From assembly GCF_000160555.1 (NCBI RefSeq), contig NZ_GG749279.1:472828-511655 (forward strand): a DNA stretch of 38,828 nucleotides, read 5' to 3'. The translations under genes and the position numbers were made by a program. This stretch comes from Centipeda noxia ATCC 43541. Lineage in GTDB: Bacteria > Bacillota > Negativicutes > Selenomonadales > Selenomonadaceae. Shown in pieces: positions 33,735 to 38,828 of this stretch. Position 1 is the first letter of the stretch. Each line of letters opens with the position of its first letter. Under the pieces are notes generated by a model that was not told the DNA's origin, did not search any database, and saw only the letters and a program-made list of their open reading frames with translations.

Positions 33735-33884
33735 CGAATTCCCACCTTTTCTATTGTTTTAATTTTTCAATACTTGTTTATTATACATGGACATGGTCAA
33801 AAAAGCTAGTATCCACATGATGAAAAATGGCAAAGGACTGCCTCGGAAAGTGAAACCTCCCCTAACGCAGTCCCTATTATTATA
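33735..33884. promoter_or_regulatory. Spacer with importer-operon leader and end of suf operon
   Basis: A minus-strand TATAAT at 33780-33785 lies about 45 bases before the lipoprotein ATG, but its -35 at 17 bases is poor (TAGCTT), so the promoter is uncertain. AAAAGGTG serves as ribosome site. A hairpin near 33835-33873 ends the suf transcript. No T-box or riboswitch was recognised. Confidence 0.45.
33835..33873 (-). terminator. Probable terminator of the suf operon
   Basis: GGACTGC (33835-33841) pairs with GCAGTCC (33867-33873) over 7 bases with a long loop; the minus strand then reads TTTGCCATTTTTC. It begins 12 bases after the sufU stop. The large loop makes it weaker than the others. Confidence 0.55.
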
Positions 33885-34337
33885 TTATGATGTTCGTCTC
33901 CCTTGCAGGATATCTTCAAGCGTATGCCATGCAAGCACCGCACATTTCACACGTGCGGGCATATTCGAAATGTTCTTGAGCGCTATCGCCTCGTCAAGTT
34001 CTTCGAGCGCGGCATCATCTGTAACTTCACGCTTGATCATCGAAGTAAATAACTGTGCCAGGCGATGCGCCTCCTCGACAGTTTTGCCGCGCATGAGATC
34101 AATCATGATATCCGTACTCGCCTGCGAGATGGCGCAGCCAACACCCGTAAAAGCAGCGTCCTTAATGATCCCGTCCGTGATCTCAAGTTCAAGCGTAATC
34201 TCATCGCCGCAACTTGGATTGTGTCCACGTTCACGCACTGTTGCAGATGAAAGCGTTCCCTTATTTTCGGGCAAACGGCTGTGTTCCCCAATCACCTCTG
34301 TATAAAGGTCACCGAGGGCTATTCCGTCAGTCGGCAT
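33885..34337 (-). CDS. sufU: Iron-sulfur assembly / sulfur-transfer protein SufU
   Basis: A 150-residue SufU. Zn-binding Cys are C43 (PSCGD, with Asp45), C68 (GVGCAIS) and C132 (VKCAVLAW). SufU takes persulfide from SufS and passes it to SufB in Bacillus. The insertion between the second and third Cys marks SufU rather than IscU. It overlaps the sufS stop by 11 bases. Confidence 0.95.
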   Translation of the reverse strand: MPTDGIALGDLYTEVIGEHSRLPENKGTLSSATVRERGHNPSCGDEITLELEITDGIIKDAAFTGVGCAISQASTDIMIDLMRGKTVEEAHRLAQLFTSMIKREVTDDAALEELDEAIALKNISNMPARVKCAVLAWHTLEDILQGRRTS

Positions 34338-35568
34338 AGCCCAACACCCCCCGTACCTTTTTCAAAGCATCAATGAATTGATCGACATCATCATGCGTAT
34401 TATAGAGGTAGAAACTCGCACGACAGGTTGCGTTCTGCCCGAGATAGCGCATCAGCGGCTGAGCGCAGTGATGCCCTGCTCGTATTGCAACGCCATGTGT
34501 GTCGAGAATTGTAGACACATCGTGCGGGTGGATATCCTTCACGTTGAATGTGATGATGCCAGTCTTGTTGCCGCGTGTGCTGTCGCACCCGTAGAGCTCC
34601 ACAAACGGAAGCTCGCGCAGCTTTGGCAGCGCATAGGAGAGCAGGTCTCGTTCAATCATCTCGATACGGTCAAAGCCGACCTTTTCAAGATAGTCGATCG
34701 CAGCGATCAGCCCAGAGGCCCCGCTGACATTTTGGGTACCTGCTTCAAACTTTGCCGGGAGCTCTGCGTAGGTTGTATACTGTTCGCCCACATACTCGAT
34801 CATATCACCGCCAAAGAGGAACGGAGGCATAGCATCAAGGATATCATATTTCCCATACAGCACGCCAATGCCCATCGGCGAGAGCATCTTATGTCCGGAA
34901 AATGCAAAGAAATCCGCATCCATTGCCTGTACATCCACCTTGATATGCGGTACGCTCTGAGATCCGTCGACAACAACAACTGCACCGACCTCATGAGCAC
35001 AATCTGCAATCACCCGAACATCGTTAACCAGGCCAAGCACATTGGACACATGGGTTACGGCGACAATCTTCGTCCGCTCCGTAATTTGTGACGCAATATC
35101 CGCCGCAGAGAGATTCCCATCCTCCTCGAGATAGATGTACTTCAGCGTTGCACGGCGCGCCTTCGCAACAAACTGCCACGGCACGATATTGCTGTGGTGC
35201 TCCGAGACCGTTATGACGATCTCATCACCCTCACGAATATTGGCACGCCCATAGCTATACGCAACAAGGTTCAGCGCCTCCGTCGCATTCTTCGTAAAGA
35301 CAATCTCCTCCGACCGCGCCGCGCCAATGAATTTCTGCGTGCGCACACGTGCCGTCTCATAAATATCCGTCGCCTTTACCGAGAGTTCATACGCTCCGCG
35401 ATGCGGGTTCGCATTATAGTAGGTGCAATAATCTGCGACCGCTTTGATGACTGCCGCAGGTTTCTGCGTCGTAGCGCCGTTGTCGAGATAGACAATGGGA
35501 CGACCATTCATCTTCGTCTGCAGAATGGGAAAATCCTGCAAATATTCGTTAAAGCTCTTGTGCTCCAC
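34327..35568 (-). CDS. sufS: Cysteine desulfurase SufS
   Basis: A PLP enzyme of about 413 residues that takes sulfur from cysteine. FSGHKMLSPMGIGVLYGK holds the PLP lysine; the catalytic Cys is in NATCRASFYLYNT near the C-terminus; YLDNGATTQKP lies near the N-terminus. The open frame runs 39 codons further upstream inside sufD, but those residues are not SufS-like. I prefer the GTG at 35568, with GAGGAG eight bases upstream, giving the start VEHKSFNEYLQDFP. It overlaps sufD by 20 bases and is coupled to sufU. Confidence 0.95.
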   Translation of the reverse strand: MEHKSFNEYLQDFPILQTKMNGRPIVYLDNGATTQKPAAVIKAVADYCTYYNANPHRGAYELSVKATDIYETARVRTQKFIGAARSEEIVFTKNATEALNLVAYSYGRANIREGDEIVITVSEHHSNIVPWQFVAKARRATLKYIYLEEDGNLSAADIASQITERTKIVAVTHVSNVLGLVNDVRVIADCAHEVGAVVVVDGSQSVPHIKVDVQAMDADFFAFSGHKMLSPMGIGVLYGKYDILDAMPPFLFGGDMIEYVGEQYTTYAELPAKFEAGTQNVSGASGLIAAIDYLEKVGFDRIEMIERDLLSYALPKLRELPFVELYGCDSTRGNKTGIITFNVKDIHPHDVSTILDTHGVAIRAGHHCAQPLMRYLGQNATCRASFYLYNTHDDVDQFIDALKKVRGVLGYAD

Positions 35569-36397
35569 CCAAAAGTCTCCTCTCAAGATAGTGTGCGATC
35601 TCTGCGCGCAGTTCGTCATTCTCGATACGTGCAAGCACAGGCTCAAAGGATGCCTCCACAATGAGCTGCTGTGCTGCACGATCATCGAGTCCCCTGCTCA
35701 TCAAGTAGAAGAGCTTCTCCTCATCCATTTTCCCGATACTGACTGCATGATGTCCGTCTACGTCTCCCTCATGTGAGAGCATGAGAGGAACGCTCCGGTT
35801 GCGCACATGCGGCGAGAGAATCGTGACTTCTTCGTCCTCTTTTCCGGTCGATCCGCGCGCTCCCTGAACAAAGTCCAGAGTTCCCCGGAATGTCTTGACG
35901 CTGCGGTTCAGCAATGCGCCGCGTACCTGCATATTTGCATCTGTGCGCTGCCCTTCCTGACGAATGATATAATTGAGATCAATCTTACGCTCGGCGTCAC
36001 CGAAGTAAAGCCCCCAAACATCTGCGCGTGCTTCATCACCCGCGAGCGTTACATGCAGCTCTGATGCCGTATGCGCTGCTCCAATCTCGGCAATCGTACA
36101 GGAGAACAGCCCCTGTTTGCCAACCTCCGCCTTGATGCGGCTCGCCGCCGATCGATCCGTCGATACAAACTGAACAAAGGTAACATGCATTTTCGCTCTT
36201 TCAGGAACATCGACGGTGATTTCCTGTAAACCACTCTCACGCAGATCAATGATATAACTTTTTTGCTCGCCGGGCATACAGGAGAGCGTTACGCTTTTTG
36301 CTTTGCCGAGATTCTGCGGCAGGGGGAGTTCGTTAACTCCGAGCCAACGCCATGTCAACAGGGGGATTTTGCTGAAAACTTCCCGCATTGCCATCAC
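35549..36397 (-). CDS. sufD: SufD, scaffold subunit of SufBCD
   Basis: A 282-residue SufB/SufD-core protein, shorter than the roughly 400 residues of enteric or Bacillus SufD; most of the loss is N-terminal, and the beta-helix core is kept. Blocks: DLNYIIRQEGQRTDANMQVRGAL, GTLDFVQGARGSTGKE, SHEGDVDGHHAVSIGKMDEEKLFYLMSRGL. The last matches the SufB/D C-terminal region. It starts by GTG at 36397 or ATG at 36394, sharing bases with the sufB stop. Confidence 0.92.
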   Translation of the reverse strand: MMAMREVFSKIPLLTWRWLGVNELPLPQNLGKAKSVTLSCMPGEQKSYIIDLRESGLQEITVDVPERAKMHVTFVQFVSTDRSAASRIKAEVGKQGLFSCTIAEIGAAHTASELHVTLAGDEARADVWGLYFGDAERKIDLNYIIRQEGQRTDANMQVRGALLNRSVKTFRGTLDFVQGARGSTGKEDEEVTILSPHVRNRSVPLMLSHEGDVDGHHAVSIGKMDEEKLFYLMSRGLDDRAAQQLIVEASFEPVLARIENDELRAEIAHYLERRLLGGAQEL

Positions 36398-37821
36398 CCC
36401 ATTGTCCCTTCCAACTCGATATTGACCAAGTTGTTCATCTCGACTGCGTATTCCAGAGGGAGTTCCTTCGCAATCGGCTCCACAAAACCGCGAACGATCA
36501 TCGCTCGCGCTTCATCTTCATCAATGCCGCGGCTCATCAAATAGAAGATCGCCTCATCACTGATGCGGCCGATCTTCGCCTCATGTCCGATATCCACCTG
36601 ATCGCACATAATATCCATCACGGGGAGCGTATCGCTGCGCGACTCCGAGTCAAGCATCAACGACTCACAGTCGACGGAACACTTCGCACCGACAGCACGC
36701 GGCGTCACCTTGACGGCACTGCGATAAACTGCAACACCGCCTGCCTTTGAGATTGACCGCGTACTGATATTCGCCGAAGTATTCGGTGCGTCAAAGATCA
36801 CTGTCGCCCCTGTATCAAGCTCCTGTCCCTTCGATGCAAATGTAATTCCCGTGAACTCACAAGTCGCGTTCTCCCCATGCAGAATACTGGTCGGGTAGAG
36901 CATCGATACATGCGAGCCAAACGATCCGGAGACCCATTCAATCGCACCGTTTTTTTCCACGATGACGCGTTTCGTATTAAGATTCATCATATTGCGCGAC
37001 CAGTTTTCGATCGTCGAGTAACGCAGCCGCGCATTCTCCCTGACGAACAGCTCAACGCAGCCAGCATGGAGATTGGTTACATTATACTTTGGCGCAGAGC
37101 AGCCTTCGATAAAATGAAGGTATGCTCCCTTCTCCACAATAATGAGTGTATGCTCAAACTGACCGGCCCCCGCTGCGTTGAGTCGGAAATAGGATTGCAG
37201 CGGGATATCCACCTTGACCCCCTCGGGCACGTAGACAAACGAACCGCCTGACCATACAGCGCCGTGCAGGGCCATGAATTTATGGGCTGTCGGCGGGAGG
37301 AGAGTCATAAAATACTCGCGTACAATATCGCCGTATTCCTGCAGCGCCGTCTCCATATCCGTGTAGACGACCCCCTGCTCCACAAGCGACTTTTGAATCG
37401 AGTGATAGACCACCTCAGAATCGTACTGCGCACCAACGCCTGCAAGCGTCGTCTTCTCCGCCTCCGGAATCCCAAGCCGATCAAATGTCTCCTTGATATC
37501 CTCGGGCACCTCGTTCCAGCTCCCTGTCATTTTAGCATCTGGCTGAACATAGGTCACGATATGATCCATATCGAGATACGACAGATCAGGCCCCCATGAA
37601 GGAAGCTCCATCGTGTGATAGGTATCGAGCGATTTCAGGCGAAACTCCAGCATCCATTCTGGATCATTCTTGCGTGCTGAAATATCACGAATAATCTCCT
37701 CCGTCAACCCGGATGCTGACTTATAGATAGAACGATCCTCATTCGTAATATCATAAATTGTTCGCTCAATATCGGCAACCTGTGTTTTTTTCTTTGGTAC
37801 AAAATCCTCCATCCGGCTCAC
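36394..37821 (-). CDS. sufB: SufB, cluster-scaffold subunit of SufBCD
   Basis: A 475-residue SufB of usual length. Blocks include SWGPDLSYLDMDHIVTYV, GVVYTDMETALQEYGDIV, GGSFVYVPEGVKVDIPLQSYFR, YLHFIEGCSAP (conserved Cys region) and HEAKIGRISDEAIFYLMSRGI. It is the main scaffold where a 4Fe-4S cluster is built. Start by GTG at 37821 overlapping the sufC stop as GTGA, or the ATG three codons later. Confidence 0.97.
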   Translation of the reverse strand: MSRMEDFVPKKKTQVADIERTIYDITNEDRSIYKSASGLTEEIIRDISARKNDPEWMLEFRLKSLDTYHTMELPSWGPDLSYLDMDHIVTYVQPDAKMTGSWNEVPEDIKETFDRLGIPEAEKTTLAGVGAQYDSEVVYHSIQKSLVEQGVVYTDMETALQEYGDIVREYFMTLLPPTAHKFMALHGAVWSGGSFVYVPEGVKVDIPLQSYFRLNAAGAGQFEHTLIIVEKGAYLHFIEGCSAPKYNVTNLHAGCVELFVRENARLRYSTIENWSRNMMNLNTKRVIVEKNGAIEWVSGSFGSHVSMLYPTSILHGENATCEFTGITFASKGQELDTGATVIFDAPNTSANISTRSISKAGGVAVYRSAVKVTPRAVGAKCSVDCESLMLDSESRSDTLPVMDIMCDQVDIGHEAKIGRISDEAIFYLMSRGIDEDEARAMIVRGFVEPIAKELPLEYAVEMNNLVNIELEGTMG

Positions 37822-38576
37822 CCCACTTTTCCCTGATCCGCAAGGATGTGAGTGAACCCTTCATCATTAATTTGCTGAACCAGCTCCGCTCCGCCTTCGC
37901 ACACAATTTTCCCATGCGCAAGAACGTGAACATAGTCGACCTGGAGCTTATCGAGGATCTTAGCATTGTGCGTGATAATGAGGCACGCGTTGTTCGATGT
38001 GTGAAACCTTGCCACGCCCTCAGACACAATTTGAACTGCATCCACATCAAGACCCGAATCCGTCTCATCAAGCAATGCCAGTTTCGGATGGAGCATAAGG
38101 AGCTGCAGCACCTCGCTGCGTTTCTTCTCACCGCCCGAGAACCCGACATTCAGATAGCGTTGTGCATAACTTGGATCGATCTGCAGCTCTTCCATCATCG
38201 CATTGAGTTCTTTACGGAACGGAAGCAACTTTATCTTCTCTCCCGTCATCATCTGACGCGCCGTCCGAATCATGTTCTCTACCGTAATACCCGGGATTTC
38301 CTCCGGTGACTGAAATGCGAGAAAAAGCCCACGCCGAGCACGCTCAAATGCGCGCAGTTCACCAATATCCTCCCCCTCGAACATCAGATTTCCACCCGTG
38401 ACCTCATACTTTGGATGTCCCATGATAACATTCATCAGCGTAGATTTCCCAGAACCGTTCGGTCCCAGGATGACGTGGACCTCCCCCTTGCGGATCATGA
38501 GGTCCAGACCTTTTAAAATTTCCTTTCCCTCAACGCCCGCATGAAGATCCTCTATCTGCAGCAATATACCTGCCAT
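37818..38576 (-). CDS. sufC: SufC, ATPase of SufBCD
   Basis: A 252-residue ABC ATPase: Walker A GPNGSGKSTLMNVIMGHP near residue 36, signature FSGGEKKRSEVLQLL near residue 145, Walker B LALLDETDSGLDVDAV. The SufC-type GEKKRSE signature separates it from transporters. First gene of the suf operon; AAGGAG lies eight bases before the ATG. Confidence 0.97.
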   Translation of the reverse strand: MAGILLQIEDLHAGVEGKEILKGLDLMIRKGEVHVILGPNGSGKSTLMNVIMGHPKYEVTGGNLMFEGEDIGELRAFERARRGLFLAFQSPEEIPGITVENMIRTARQMMTGEKIKLLPFRKELNAMMEELQIDPSYAQRYLNVGFSGGEKKRSEVLQLLMLHPKLALLDETDSGLDVDAVQIVSEGVARFHTSNNACLIITHNAKILDKLQVDYVHVLAHGKIVCEGGAELVQQINDEGFTHILADQGKVG

Positions 38577-38607
38577 TATAAACTCTCCTTAAAATAATCT
38601 GTTGTTT

Positions 38608-38632
38608 AATCCCTACAAAAATACTCGGGATT
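38608..38632. promoter_or_regulatory. Inverted repeat in the suf leader, candidate operator
   Basis: AATCCC (38608-38613) and GGGATT (38627-38632) flank 13 bases just downstream of the predicted suf start of transcription. The spot suits a repressor of the Rrf2/IscR/SufR kind, but none is coded in the window. It could instead form a weak RNA hairpin. Confidence 0.4.
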
Positions 38633-38644
38633 TACTTTTTCATC

Positions 38645-38673
38645 ATTGTAGGTGCTTTCATATAAAAAGTCAA
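38645..38673 (-). promoter_or_regulatory. Promoter of the suf operon
   Basis: Minus-strand TTGACT (38668-38673) and TACAAT (38645-38650), each 5/6 to consensus, with a 17-base spacer. Transcription should start near 38638, about 60 bases before sufC. Confidence 0.8.
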
Positions 38674-38828
38674 TAACCTCAAATATCATCTATAAATTAA
38701 ATAAATAATTGAGATTCTTTTTCATAGTTATCCATAGGAAAAAGCTCCTAAACGTCTCATATGCTCTGGTATTATATATTTGCTATTAAAAATCCGTATT
38801 TTCTGTAATATAAAAGAGCCCGTGAAAA

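Larger units (their letters stand above)
38577..38828. other. AT-rich upstream region of the suf operon
   Basis: Contains the sufC ribosome site, the promoter and an inverted repeat (separate entries). The rest (about 38680-38828) is AT-rich with no coding frame. The last bases, AAAAGAGCCCGTGAAAA, look like the left arm and loop of a terminator cut by the window edge; this is a guess. Confidence 0.5.

Noticed and set aside
33735-33884. T-box or amino acid riboswitch before the importer operon
   Set aside because: No T-box core (AGGGTGGNACCGCG) or known aptamer pattern was recognised in the 150-base spacer.
1-38828. CRISPR array, prophage, insertion sequence or restriction-modification system
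   Set aside because: No regular spaced repeats, integrase, transposase, or defence-type domains were found among the recognised genes.

Overview
The window is about 38.8 kb of a bacterial chromosome with compact, almost co-directional gene layout. Nearly every gene lies on the minus strand. The only plus-strand gene I support is a 70-residue DUF1858 protein. The gene content suggests a strictly anaerobic, outer-membrane-bearing Firmicute of the Negativicutes (Selenomonas-like). The clues are the anaerobic (cbi) cobalamin pathway, a one-chain pyruvate:ferredoxin oxidoreductase, DUF1858, a MEMO/AMMECR1 protein, a SufCBDSU cluster with SufU, and a tandem COG2984-type ABC importer. The taxonomic placement is inference from gene content only.

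Region by region (genes on the minus strand are transcribed right to left): 1-118 holds the first 39 codons of a HAD-family phosphatase. 183-13635 is one tightly packed cobalamin operon running cbiD-cbiE-cbiT-cbiF-cbiG-cbiH-cbiJ-cbiC-cbiA-cobU-cbiP-cbiB-cobS-pduX-cobC, with the fluoride channel crcB as its last gene. Most junctions overlap by a few bases. 13735-19122 holds lexA, tyrA, aroF, a GNAT acetyltransferase resembling short N-acetylglutamate synthases, nth, a DUF711/UPF0210 protein and an ACT-domain protein. 19348-20527 holds two paralogous exported proteins, each with two copies of a BamE-like motif. 20694-24221 is pyruvate:ferredoxin oxidoreductase. 24499-26995 holds a small coupled ORF, corA, a 26-codon leader ORF and ychF. 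27275-28942 holds the convergent pair DUF1858 and MEMO-AMMECR1. 29096-29180 is tRNA-Leu(UAG). 29563-29847 is a small exported protein. 29973-33734 is an ABC importer with two near-identical lipoproteins. 33885-38576 is the sufCBDSU iron-sulfur assembly operon.

The genes form coherent modules. The cobalamin operon encodes most steps from cobalt-precorrin-4 methylation to the nucleotide loop, but cbiL, a cobalt chelatase, cobT and an adenosyltransferase are not in the window. No cobalamin riboswitch is visible in front of it: a sigma-A-type promoter lies directly against the lexA terminator and gives only a ~30-base leader. Suf supplies the clusters needed by PFOR and endonuclease III. aroF-tyrA form an aromatic amino acid pair.

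Regulatory sequence is unusually readable. I could place several promoters with 17-base spacers and about ten hairpin terminators, including one between the lipoprotein genes and the permease that probably tunes expression. I do not see a CRISPR array, prophage, insertion sequence or clear defence system. The least explained items are the BamE-like tandem exported proteins, the corA leader ORF, the ORF coupled to corA, the divergent segment in the duplicated lipoproteins, and the unexplained ~200 bases upstream of tRNA-Leu.
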